NCBI RefSeq assembly: GCF_030811655.1
Contig: NZ_JAUSRE010000011.1
Location: 62,001-126,000 of the forward strand
DNA length: 64,000 nucleotides
Source of the DNA: Pseudarthrobacter enclensis
Lineage (GTDB): Bacteria; Actinomycetota; Actinomycetes; Actinomycetales; Micrococcaceae
Direction: 5' to 3'
Below are positions 34,689-42,594 of the stretch, in pieces (position 1 is the first letter of the stretch; each line of letters starts with the position of its first letter). Made by a program: the position numbers and the translations under genes. Below the pieces are notes generated by a model. The model saw nothing but the letters and a program-made list of their open reading frames with translations. It was not told the DNA's origin and did no database searches.

Positions 34689-34943
34689 ATGGCTACACCC
34701 CGCGTCGTCCTGGTCACCAAAGCTGACTGCCACCTTTGCGAAGAGGCGCGCGACGCCGTCAGCCGGGTCGTTGCCTCGCTGGGGCTTACCTGGAGCGAGG
34801 AACGGGTGGATAACCAGCCGGAACTCCGGGAGCGCTACGCCGAGGAGATTCCGGTGGTGCTGGTGGACGGGGTCCAGCGCGACTTCTGGAAAATCGACGA
34901 GGCCCGGCTGGAACGCGTGCTGCAGCGCGCCATGGCCCAGTAA
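34689..34943 (+). CDS. Glutaredoxin-like thiol-disulfide protein
   Basis: The protein has 84 residues with one thioredoxin fold. The redox motif CHLC is at residues 14-17 and the cis-Pro in EIPVVLVDG. It belongs to the DUF836/glutaredoxin-2-like group. It starts the unit that also holds rex (9 bases apart), so a role in redox balance is likely. Confidence 0.87.
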   Translation: MATPRVVLVTKADCHLCEEARDAVSRVVASLGLTWSEERVDNQPELRERYAEEIPVVLVDGVQRDFWKIDEARLERVLQRAMAQ

Positions 34944-34952
34944 GGGAGCGCC

Positions 34953-35657
34953 GTGACCTCCCTGGACTCAACATCGCAGCCTGTCCCGGAACTTCCCGAT
35001 GCCGGCGGCACGCCGCCCAAACAGATACCGCCTGCCGCCGTGGCCCGGCTGACGCTCTACCTGCGGGCCCTCAACACCCTGCTGGCCGAGGGTGTGGAAC
35101 GTGTCTCTTCCGAATCCCTCGCGGAGGCCTCGGGCGTCAGTTCCTCCACGCTGCGCAAGGACCTCTCCCATGTGGGTTCGTACGGCACCAGGGGGGTGGG
35201 TTACGAGGTGCAGTACCTCAGCCGCCACATTGCCGCGGCCCTTGGCCTGACCCACGACTGGAAGGTTGCCATTGTGGGCGCCGGCAACCTGGGCAAGGCC
35301 CTGGCGCGGTACGGCGGCTTTGAGTCCCGCGGATTCGACGTCGTGGCCATCTTCGACGCCGACCAGATGGTGGTGGGCAGCGAGGTGGGGTGGCTGCGGG
35401 TCAGCGACGTGGCAGACCTTGAGACCGTCCTGCACCGCACCGGCGCCAACATGGTGGTGCTGGCGCTTCCGGCCGCGGTGGCGCAGGGCGTCTGCGACCG
35501 CGTGGTGGCGGCAGGAGTGCGCAGCGTGCTGAGCTTCGCGCCGGTGATGCTGCAGGTTCCCGAGGGCGTAAACCTCCGCAAGGTGGACATGGCCACCGAA
35601 CTCCAGATCCTGGCCTACCATGCCCAGCGGGCCCAGACGCCAGGGCAACCCGCCTAG
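34953..35657 (+). CDS. rex: Redox-sensing transcriptional repressor Rex
   Basis: This 234-residue protein has an N-terminal winged helix (LTLYLRALNTLLAEGVERVSSESLAEASG, then SSSTLRKDLSHVGSYG) that reads DNA, and a Rossmann domain with GAGNLG at 109-114 that binds NADH. It represses respiratory and fermentative genes when the NADH/NAD ratio is low and releases DNA at high NADH. GTG start, with GGGAG upstream. A strong terminator follows. Confidence 0.95.
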   Translation: MTSLDSTSQPVPELPDAGGTPPKQIPPAAVARLTLYLRALNTLLAEGVERVSSESLAEASGVSSSTLRKDLSHVGSYGTRGVGYEVQYLSRHIAAALGLTHDWKVAIVGAGNLGKALARYGGFESRGFDVVAIFDADQMVVGSEVGWLRVSDVADLETVLHRTGANMVVLALPAAVAQGVCDRVVAAGVRSVLSFAPVMLQVPEGVNLRKVDMATELQILAYHAQRAQTPGQPA

Positions 35658-35675
35658 GACCACTCGACACAGCAA

Positions 35676-35711
35676 AACGGCCCGGGAGACATTGCTGCCT
35701 CCCGGGCCGTT
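35676..35711. terminator. Terminator after rex
   Basis: AACGGCCCGGGAG and CTCCCGGGCCGTT form a perfect 13-bp stem with a 10-base loop, between convergent genes; it can serve both. Confidence 0.85.
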
Positions 35712-35733
35712 CTGACGTCAGCGGACGGGGCCG

Positions 35734-36522
35734 CTACCGCCCGTAAGGGTTGCCGAAGCCGCCGGTATACGGATTGGTAAAGGGCTGCTGTTTCCGGAAA
35801 TAAGGCGCAGCTGCAGGCAGGTAGAGCAGCACGATGGCGGCAATCCCGAGGAGCGTGCCGATGGTCGAGAGGCTGGGAACCCCGAACAGACCGAATAGGG
35901 ACAGCGCCGCAAATACCGTGCCCAGGATGCGGGCCCAGTTCCTGCCTTTGCGGACGAAGAAGGCCACAAGCAGGTACAGGGCCGCCCCGATGATGGCAAA
36001 TACCACCAAGGTGCCGGCGATGAAGCCCTTCATGTTGTCGTAGCTGATGTCGGCCCCGCCGGCTTTCATCTGCTGGTCAAAGAGCTGCCGCAGCTGGGGG
36101 TCATCAAGCTGGGTGAGCCCCAGGATCATGCCGAAGACAAAAAGGACACCTGACGCGATGAGCAGCCAGAAGGAGATGTTTACCAGTTGCGGGACCCCGG
36201 CGCTGCCGGCGGCCTGAGGCTGCTCGGAGGGGTACTGGCCGTAGGGAGACTGCCCGTACGGCGGCTGCCCCTGCCCGTACTGCCCGCCATACTGGGGAGC
36301 GTTCTGCCCGTACTGCGGCGCTGCCGGCGGCTGTGATCCATACTGCGGCGGGTTTTGGCCGTACTGGGGAGCGTTCTGCCCGTATTGGGGTGCGTTCTGT
36401 CCGTACTGCGGCGCATTCTGGCCGTAGCGTGGCTGCTGGGAGCCGGACTGGCCGTTCCCGGGCTGGCCGTTGCCGGAGTGGGGGTCTTGGGGTGCGGGAG
36501 GCGGGACGGGAGGCGTGCTCAT
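35734..36522 (-). CDS. Membrane protein with a Tyr-Gly-Gln repeat tail
   Basis: The protein has 262 residues. The first 100 residues are a disordered Pro/Gln/Tyr/Gly-rich tail with tandem YGQNAPQ units. The rest contains four predicted membrane helices (ISFWLLIASGVLFVFGMILG, GFIAGTLVVFAIIGAALYLL, ILGTVFAALSLFGLFG, TLLGIAAIVLLYLP) and ends in FTNPYTGGFGNPYGR. AAGGAA precedes the ATG. Such proteins are common in actinobacteria and may place other proteins at the envelope; the function is unknown. Confidence 0.8.
   Translation of the reverse strand: MSTPPVPPPAPQDPHSGNGQPGNGQSGSQQPRYGQNAPQYGQNAPQYGQNAPQYGQNPPQYGSQPPAAPQYGQNAPQYGGQYGQGQPPYGQSPYGQYPSEQPQAAGSAGVPQLVNISFWLLIASGVLFVFGMILGLTQLDDPQLRQLFDQQMKAGGADISYDNMKGFIAGTLVVFAIIGAALYLLVAFFVRKGRNWARILGTVFAALSLFGLFGVPSLSTIGTLLGIAAIVLLYLPAAAPYFRKQQPFTNPYTGGFGNPYGR
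36232..36429. repeat. In-gene tandem repeat coding for YGQNAPQ units
   Basis: Residues 32-97 of the membrane protein are built from short repeats: four YGQNAPQ-like units in tandem, then degenerate QYG and PYGQ copies. The repeat is visible in the DNA as recurring TACTGGGGNGCGTTCTG on the plus strand. Length variation by slippage is likely. Confidence 0.85.
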
Positions 36523-36683
36523 GGGCGTTCCTTCTGCGGGTCGGGATCCAGGTGGGCTGCCGGGAATCAGTCCTCAGCCTTCCCCCCAGCATGGCTTACG
36601 TCCACCGTACCCCCGGCCGTCGGTGATGTGGATGATTCATAACTTATTCACGCCGGCTGGTGCCTTGTCGGTTCCGCCCGTTA

Positions 36684-36735
36684 AACACCGCACCCCGGAG
36701 CCTGCCTCGTGGGCCGCTGCCGGGGGTGCGGTGTT
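36684..36735 (-). terminator. Terminator after the YceI gene
   Basis: AACACCGCACCCC and GGGGTGCGGTGTT are perfect 13-base arms with a 26-base loop; it ends 8 bases past the YceI stop. Confidence 0.65.
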
Positions 36736-36743
36736 GGGGGAAA

Positions 36744-37292
36744 TTACGCTGCGGGAGCGATGAAGGCGAGCTCCAGGTTGATGGCAACCTTGTCGCTGAC
36801 CAGTACGCCCCCGGTTTCCAGCACGGCGTTCCAGGTCAGGCCGAAGTCCTTGCGGCTGATGGTGGTCTCAGCGGAGACGCCGGCGCGGGTGTTGCCGAAC
36901 GGGTCAACGGCCACACCGTTGAACTCGGTTTCCAGGGTCACCGGGCGGGTGACGCCCTTGATGGTCAGGTCGCCGGTGAGTTCGTAGCTGTTGCCCTTGG
37001 CCACCAGGCCGTTGGAGACGAAGGAGATCTCCGGGAACTGCTCCACGTCGAAGAAGTCGCCGCCCTTGACGTGGCCGTCGCGGTTGGCGTCACCGGAATC
37101 GAAGCTGGCGGTCTGGATGGTGGCGTTGATCTTCGAGTCGGCCACGTCCTCGGCCAGCTCCAGGGTGGCGGCGGCTTCGGTGAACTGGCCACGGACCTTG
37201 CTGATGCCTGCGTGCCGCACGGTGAAGCCAATCTCGCTGTGGGAGTTGTCCAGGGTCCAGGTGCCGGTGGTGACGTCTGCGGGAAGTGCCAT
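36744..37292 (-). CDS. YceI-family lipocalin-like protein
   Basis: This 182-residue YceI protein is an eight-stranded barrel that binds isoprenoid or other lipophilic molecules. It has GTWTLDNSHSEIGFTVRHAGISKVRGQF, FFDVEQFPEISFVSNG, GDLTIKGVTRPVTLE and SRKDFGLTWN. No signal peptide, so it is cytoplasmic, as in most actinobacterial members. GGAGCAAC precedes the ATG. Inverted repeats lie upstream at 37,334-37,360. Confidence 0.92.
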   Translation of the reverse strand: MALPADVTTGTWTLDNSHSEIGFTVRHAGISKVRGQFTEAAATLELAEDVADSKINATIQTASFDSGDANRDGHVKGGDFFDVEQFPEISFVSNGLVAKGNSYELTGDLTIKGVTRPVTLETEFNGVAVDPFGNTRAGVSAETTISRKDFGLTWNAVLETGGVLVSDKVAINLELAFIAPAA

Positions 37293-37333
37293 GATGTTGC
37301 TCCTTGTGTTGATACCTGTCGAGGTCGTGATGT

Positions 37334-37360
37334 TGAAGCTTCATCTGTTGAAGTCTCAAC
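37334..37360. promoter_or_regulatory. Inverted repeats upstream of the YceI gene, possible MarR-type operator
   Basis: TGAAGCTTCA (37,334-37,343) is a perfect palindrome; GTTGA-AGTC-TCAAC (37,347-37,360) is a second dyad. The minus-strand TATACT at about 37,374-37,379 is a likely -10 box, so both dyads lie in the untranslated leader. MarR regulators often use such TTGA/TCAA dyads, but the regulator is not here. Confidence 0.45.
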
Positions 37361-37492
37361 TAACTGCTGCATCCAGTATAAACATGCATTTGCATCTTTT
37401 GTTCCCGCCTTTGGAACATTTCTTCAAAAACTTCAGTTCTACTCGACGTAGAAGATTTCGGATCGCACGCCATCTTTGAGAAACTGGTACAC

Positions 37493-38173
37493 ATGCCCCA
37501 AGCCACTGTCCATCTGCTCCGCCACGGCGAGGTCCATAATCCCGACGGCGTTCTCTACGGACGGCTCCCGGAATTCCACCTCTCCGAACTGGGGCAGGAG
37601 ATGGCGCGGATGCTTGCCGAACACTTCCGGCAGCGCGCGGAGCGCGGCGCCCGCATCACCTACCTGGCCGCCTCACCGCTTGACCGTGCACAGGAAACCG
37701 CACGGCCGACGTCGGAAGCCCTGCACCTGCAGATCCACACCGATGAGCGGATCATCGAAGCGGAAAACTACTTCGAGGGCATGAAAGTCACAAGGGCGGA
37801 ACTCAGGCGCCCCAAGCACTGGCCGCGCCTGGTCAACCCCCTGCGCCCGTCCTGGGGTGAGCCGTACAAGCAGCAGGCTGCACGGGTGGCGGCTGCCGTG
37901 CAGGACGCGCGGCTGCAGGCCATCGAACGTGCTGCGGGCGACTTTGGCACCGCTGGTCCCGAGGCCATCCTGGTAAGCCACCAGCTGCCCATCTGGGCCA
38001 CCCGGCTCAGCGCCGAGGGCAGGCCCCTGTGGCACGACCCCCGCAAGCGCGAATGCACCCTGACCTCCGTCACGTCCCTGGTATTCGACGACGACGGCTC
38101 GCTCCTGCGGGTCGAGTACACCGAACCCGCGGCGTCCCTTCTTCCCGGTGCCGCCAGCACCCCTGGAGCCTAG
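37493..38173 (+). CDS. Histidine phosphatase (phosphoglycerate mutase-like)
   Basis: This 226-residue protein has the phospho-His motif LLRHGEVHNP (8-17) and second His in ILVSHQLPIWA. It lies directly upstream of the cytochrome c maturation genes, two bases before the TlpA gene. This order is widespread in actinobacteria, but the phosphatase substrate is not known. Confidence 0.88.
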   Translation: MPQATVHLLRHGEVHNPDGVLYGRLPEFHLSELGQEMARMLAEHFRQRAERGARITYLAASPLDRAQETARPTSEALHLQIHTDERIIEAENYFEGMKVTRAELRRPKHWPRLVNPLRPSWGEPYKQQAARVAAAVQDARLQAIERAAGDFGTAGPEAILVSHQLPIWATRLSAEGRPLWHDPRKRECTLTSVTSLVFDDDGSLLRVEYTEPAASLLPGAASTPGA

Positions 38174-38175
38174 CC

Positions 38176-38790
38176 GTGAGCAACAACCACAACCTTCCTT
38201 CCCGCCGCCGCCTCCTGGCCGCCGGTGGCATGGCCCTGAGCGCGCTGACCCTTGGCCTGTCCGGCTGCGCCCAGGAGGATGCGCTGGCCAAGCAGGCCAA
38301 GGCGGGGGACAACAAGAACTACGTTGCCGGGGACGGCTCCGTGACGGAGTTCACCGCCGCGGACCGCAAGGAAGCCGTGCAGGTCCAGGGAGCCTTGTTC
38401 GACGGCACCAAGGTGACACCGGCCGATTTCCAGGGAAAGGTCAGCGTCCTTAACTTCTGGTTCGCGGCCTGCGCCCCGTGCAGGGTGGAGGCGCCGCTCC
38501 TGGAATCGCTGCACCAGGAGTTCAAGGACCAGGGCGTCCAGTTCTTCGGCGTTAACCTCCGCGACGAGAAGGCAACGGCCGAGGCCTTCGAGAAGACATT
38601 CAACCTCACCTACCCCAGTTTCAATGACAAGGACGGGGCCGTCCTGCTGTCCGTGTCCGGCCTGGTTCCCCCCGGCGCCGTGCCCACCACCCTGGTCCTG
38701 GACAAGCAGGGACGGGTTGCCTCCCGCGTTCTCGGCGAGATCGAAAAGGGCACCCTGAAGGCCCTCATCACCGCCGCCGTGGCGGAGTAG
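38176..38790 (+). CDS. resA: TlpA/ResA-family thiol-disulfide lipoprotein
   Basis: The protein has 204 residues. A signal peptide with RRRLL and lipobox LSGC (C31) anchors it outside the membrane. The thioredoxin domain carries the CAPC active site (C99-C102) and the cis-Pro in VPTTLVLD. With CcdA as electron donor it keeps apocytochrome c haem-binding cysteines reduced. GTG start; GTG of ccdA follows 16 bases after its stop. Confidence 0.9.
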   Translation: MSNNHNLPSRRRLLAAGGMALSALTLGLSGCAQEDALAKQAKAGDNKNYVAGDGSVTEFTAADRKEAVQVQGALFDGTKVTPADFQGKVSVLNFWFAACAPCRVEAPLLESLHQEFKDQGVQFFGVNLRDEKATAEAFEKTFNLTYPSFNDKDGAVLLSVSGLVPPGAVPTTLVLDKQGRVASRVLGEIEKGTLKALITAAVAE

Positions 38791-38805
38791 GGACAGGCCG
38801 GGACC

Positions 38806-39561
38806 GTGAACAGCCCCTTTGCAGAAGCCATCCTCAGCGGATCCCTGCTGCTGGCCATCCCGGTGGCACTGCTCGCCGGCCTGGTTTCCTTCCTTTCCCC
38901 CTGCGTCCTTCCACTTGTCCCGGGCTACCTGGGGTACGTGACGGGCCTGAGCGGCGTGGACCTGCACAAGCAAAAACGCGGCCGGATGCTGGCCGGGATC
39001 GGCCTGTTCGTCCTGGGCTTCTCCGTGATCTTCGTCCTCCTGGGCGGCGCGTTCGGCCAGCTGGGCACCCTTATCACGGGCAGCCAGAACGCCTGGATCA
39101 GCCAGCTCCTGGGGCTCCTGGTGATCATCATGGGCATTGTGTTCATGGGCGGCTTCAGCTGGCTCCAGCGGGACGCGAAAATCCACGCCAAGCCCCCGGC
39201 AGGCCTCTGGGGCGCGCCCCTGCTGGGGCTGACCTTCGGGCTGGGGTGGGCGCCGTGCATCGGCCCCACCTACTCCGCGGTGCAGCTGCTCAGCCTCTCC
39301 GGCGGGTCCTCTGCCGCCAAGGGTGCCTTCCTGGCCTTTGTGTACAGCCTGGGGCTGGGCATCCCGTTCCTGCTGATCGCCCTGGCCCTGCGCCGGGGGA
39401 TGGGCGTCATGGCCTTCTTCCGCAAGCACCGGCTGGCCATCCAGCGGACCGGCGGCGGAATCCTGGTGGTGCTCGGGCTGCTGATGGCCACCGGCGTGTG
39501 GGGTGCCTGGGTGACCGGGCTGCAGTACTGGTTCCAAACCGATGTGAAGTTGCCAATCTAA
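38806..39561 (+). CDS. ccdA: Cytochrome c biogenesis protein CcdA
   Basis: This 251-residue protein has six membrane helices and two conserved Cys in FLSPCVLPLVPGYLGY and GLGWAPCIGPTYSAV, which pass electrons from cytoplasmic thioredoxin to ResA. The GTG at 38,806 has GGGAC upstream. The stop overlaps the resB start (TAATG). Confidence 0.93.
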   Translation: MNSPFAEAILSGSLLLAIPVALLAGLVSFLSPCVLPLVPGYLGYVTGLSGVDLHKQKRGRMLAGIGLFVLGFSVIFVLLGGAFGQLGTLITGSQNAWISQLLGLLVIIMGIVFMGGFSWLQRDAKIHAKPPAGLWGAPLLGLTFGLGWAPCIGPTYSAVQLLSLSGGSSAAKGAFLAFVYSLGLGIPFLLIALALRRGMGVMAFFRKHRLAIQRTGGGILVVLGLLMATGVWGAWVTGLQYWFQTDVKLPI

Positions 39562-41324
39562 TGAGCGAGCGCGTGAACGTAAAGAAAAAGCAATCCGCCC
39601 CCATTGCGGAGGCAAAAGCCCAGGCTGCCCTTCCGGCACTCGGGCTCAAGGGCATGCTCCGATGGGCCTGGACTCAACTGACCAGCATGCGCACCGCTCT
39701 GTTCCTCCTGCTGCTCCTCGCCGTCGCCGCCGTGCCCGGCTCGTTGTTCCCGCAGCGGCCGGCCAACCCGGCCAACGTCACCCAATACATCACGGACCAC
39801 CCTGACTACGGCAAGCTGCTGGACAACCTGCAGCTCTACGACGTCTACTCCTCGGTCTGGTTCTCGGCTATCTACCTGCTGCTCTTCATCTCGTTGATCG
39901 GCTGCGTGGTTCCCCGCGCCATCGCCCACTACAAGGCCATGCGCTCCCAGCCGCCGCGGACCCCGCAGCGCCTCTCCCGGCTGCCCGAATACGGCACGCT
40001 GGTGATTCCCTCCGGTGCCGGCATTCCGGCGTCGGACGCCATCAACAATGCCGCCGGGATACTCCGGAAGCGCGGCTACCGCGTGGAGGTGAGGGATGCC
40101 GACGGCGCCCTTCCGTCCCTGGGTGCCGAGCGCGGCTTCCTGAAGGAAGTCGGCAACCTGGTCTTCCATACCTCGCTCATCGGCGTGCTGGTGTCCGTGG
40201 CCGCGGGCGGCCTGTTTGGCTACAGCGGCCAGCGCATCCTGGTGGAGGGCGACACGTTCGTGAACACCCTGGTGGGCTACGACCAGTTCAGCCCGGGCAC
40301 TAACTTCCAGTCGAGCCAGCTGCAGCCGTATTCCCTGCAGCTGGACAAGTTCAACATCACGTTCGACCGCGAATCCAAGGGCAAGTTCGGCCAGCCCATC
40401 GACTTCGCAGCCACCGTGACCACCAAGGAAAACCCCGACGCCCCGCCCAAGCAGGAGCTCCTGAAGGTCAACGACCCCGTGAGCCTCGGAGGGACCAGCA
40501 TCTACCTCACCGGCAACGGCTACGCGCCGGTGGTAACCATCCGGGACGGGACCGGCAACATCGCCATGCAGGGCCCGGTGGTGGCCAAGCTGCAGGGCCA
40601 GAACTACTATTCCTCGGTGGTCATCAAGGTTCCGGACGCCAAGCCGGACCAGCTCGGGTTTGTGGGCTTCTTCCTGCCCACCGCCTTCGTCAATGACAAG
40701 AACGTTTCGTTCAGTGCCGATCCTGAGTTGTTCAACCCGCAGCTGACCCTCAACTCCTACTACGGGAATTTGGGCCTGGACACGGGTGCTCCGCAGAACG
40801 TCTTCGAACTCGACGTCAAGAACCTTACCCCGCTTAACGCCCGCAACCTGGCCGCCGGCGGCATCACGCTTGCCCCCGGCTCCACCTACACGCTGCCGGA
40901 CGGCAAGGGCAGCATCAGCTTCGATGGCGTGAAGCGCTACATTGGCGTGGACATCCACCACAATCCCGGGCAGGTGTCCGCCCTGGTCTTCGCACTCCTG
41001 GCGGTGGCCGGCCTGATCCTGTCGCTCTACGTCAACCGCCGGCGCGTCTGGGTGCGCACGGGCACCGCGGACGACGGCCGCACCATGGTGGAATACGGGC
41101 TCCTGGCCCGCGGCGAAGACCACCGCCTGGCCGGAGAAGCGGCAACCCTTCGGAAACTCTTCTCCACCGAGTGGCAGCTGCCCGAAGATTCCGCCGCCGA
41201 AGACAGCGCCACATCCCAGCAAACTCCCAGCCGGACAAGCGATAATGTCGCAGGCTCCGTCGATAATGCCGCAGGCTCCCTCACCACCCCAGCAGGCCCC
41301 ACCGGGCCCGAAAAGGACCAGTAA
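39561..41324 (+). CDS. resB: Cytochrome c biogenesis protein ResB (Ccs1)
   Basis: The protein has 587 residues. It has three N-terminal membrane helices (SMRTALFLLLLLAVAAVPGS first), a large outer domain and a last helix (VSALVFALLAVAGLILSLYV), then a cytoplasmic tail. It works with CcsB in System II haem delivery and ligation. The ATG at 39,561 overlaps the ccdA stop. Confidence 0.92.
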   Translation: MSERVNVKKKQSAPIAEAKAQAALPALGLKGMLRWAWTQLTSMRTALFLLLLLAVAAVPGSLFPQRPANPANVTQYITDHPDYGKLLDNLQLYDVYSSVWFSAIYLLLFISLIGCVVPRAIAHYKAMRSQPPRTPQRLSRLPEYGTLVIPSGAGIPASDAINNAAGILRKRGYRVEVRDADGALPSLGAERGFLKEVGNLVFHTSLIGVLVSVAAGGLFGYSGQRILVEGDTFVNTLVGYDQFSPGTNFQSSQLQPYSLQLDKFNITFDRESKGKFGQPIDFAATVTTKENPDAPPKQELLKVNDPVSLGGTSIYLTGNGYAPVVTIRDGTGNIAMQGPVVAKLQGQNYYSSVVIKVPDAKPDQLGFVGFFLPTAFVNDKNVSFSADPELFNPQLTLNSYYGNLGLDTGAPQNVFELDVKNLTPLNARNLAAGGITLAPGSTYTLPDGKGSISFDGVKRYIGVDIHHNPGQVSALVFALLAVAGLILSLYVNRRRVWVRTGTADDGRTMVEYGLLARGEDHRLAGEAATLRKLFSTEWQLPEDSAAEDSATSQQTPSRTSDNVAGSVDNAAGSLTTPAGPTGPEKDQ

Positions 41325-42412
41325 TGCCATTTGGAATCAACGAAACCATGGGCCAGTACAGCGAACTCTTCATGCTGCTGGCGGCGGGAACCTACACCGT
41401 GGCCTTCATCGCCTTCGCCTGGGACCTTGCCAAGAGCAGCAAGGCGCTCCGGGCCGTGGACCTCAAGGCCGCCCAGGCTGGGACCGCCGCCAAGGTCCCC
41501 GTAGCTGCCGGGGTGGCCGCGGGCTCTGCCGGGGCCCGCCTGGACGGGCCGGCCGACCGGGCCGAGCGTCCGTCGTCGTCTGCTGCCAGGGTCGGCGGTG
41601 CAGGCACCGGGGGTGTCAGGACGGCCGACGGCGACATGAAGTACGCCGCGGAGCGCCGGGTTCCGGCGCGGGTCGCCGTAGCCCTGACCACCCTTGCCGC
41701 CGTCATCCACGGCGCGGGCGTGGTCACCAGGGCCCTGGGCGCCGGACGCGTGCCGTGGGGGAACATGTACGAATTCCTCACCACCGGCGCATTCCTGGTG
41801 GCGGCCGTGTTCCTTCTTTCGCTGATCCGCCGCGACCTCCGCTTCCTGGGCACCTTCGTAGTGGGCCTGGTGATCATCATGATGGTGGCTGCCTCCGTGG
41901 CGTTCTGGACCCCGGTGGGCCACCTCGTTCCCGCCCTGCAGAGCTACTGGCTGGTCATCCACGTCTCCATCGCGGTTCTTTCCTCCGCACTGTTCACCCT
42001 GACGTTCGCGATGTCCGCCCTGCAGCTGGTGCAGTCGCACCGGCAGAAGACGGTTGCCGCCGGCGGCGCCGACAAGCTCGGTTTCATGCGCCTGGTGCCT
42101 TCAGCACTGAGCCTGGAAAACCTGTCCTACCGCATCAACGCCATCGCCTTCATCGGCTGGACCTTCACCCTGATGTTCGGCGCCATCTGGGCGGAAAAGG
42201 CCTGGGGCCGGTTCTGGGGCTGGGACACCAAGGAAGTGTGGACCTTCGTTATCTGGGTCGTCTACGCCGGCTACCTGCACGCCCGCGCAACACGCGGCTG
42301 GACCGGAACCCGGGCGGCGTGGCTGTCCATCGTGGGCTACCTCTGCGTGATCTTTAACTTCACCATCGTCAACACGCTCTTCAACGGCCTCCACTCCTAC
42401 TCCGGCCTATAG
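41324..42412 (+). CDS. ccsB: Cytochrome c biogenesis protein CcsB (ResC)
   Basis: This 362-residue protein has eight predicted helices and the haem-handling WGWDTKEVWTFVIW motif. Conserved His residues for haem are present in the loops (for example VIHGAGVV and HARATRGW). Its ATG overlaps the resB stop. It completes the ligase. Confidence 0.93.
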   Translation: MPFGINETMGQYSELFMLLAAGTYTVAFIAFAWDLAKSSKALRAVDLKAAQAGTAAKVPVAAGVAAGSAGARLDGPADRAERPSSSAARVGGAGTGGVRTADGDMKYAAERRVPARVAVALTTLAAVIHGAGVVTRALGAGRVPWGNMYEFLTTGAFLVAAVFLLSLIRRDLRFLGTFVVGLVIIMMVAASVAFWTPVGHLVPALQSYWLVIHVSIAVLSSALFTLTFAMSALQLVQSHRQKTVAAGGADKLGFMRLVPSALSLENLSYRINAIAFIGWTFTLMFGAIWAEKAWGRFWGWDTKEVWTFVIWVVYAGYLHARATRGWTGTRAAWLSIVGYLCVIFNFTIVNTLFNGLHSYSGL

Positions 42413-42489
42413 GGTCCTGCCCGGGCCCGGCAGCCGGGACTTTCGGCCCCTTTTCCGCCGCCAGGCGGCATGGATCGGCCGAATGGCAA

Positions 42490-42535
42490 TTCGATGTAGC
42501 AACAGGGGTGTTCCCCCGTCCTTCGATGGTGCTAC
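42490..42535. promoter_or_regulatory. Dyads upstream of the Hsp70-like gene
   Basis: GTAGCA (42,496-42,501) and TGCTAC (42,530-42,535) are inverted around GGGG-TGTT-CCCC (42,505-42,516). TTCGATG occurs twice (about 42,490 and 42,522). These are candidate regulator sites for the five-gene block; weak evidence. Confidence 0.3.
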
Positions 42536-42594
42536 GTTGGTGACGTTCACTGTGATGAAGCTTGCATGTGGACCACCAGCCTTTCGAGGTACCC

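Noticed and set aside
36232..36429. CRISPR-like regular repeats
   Set aside because: The period is coding (YGQNAPQ units) with no unique spacers and no cas genes.
39558..41330. 590-codon minus-strand frame opposite resB
   Set aside because: resB is clear by membrane helices and synteny; the opposite frame is compositional.
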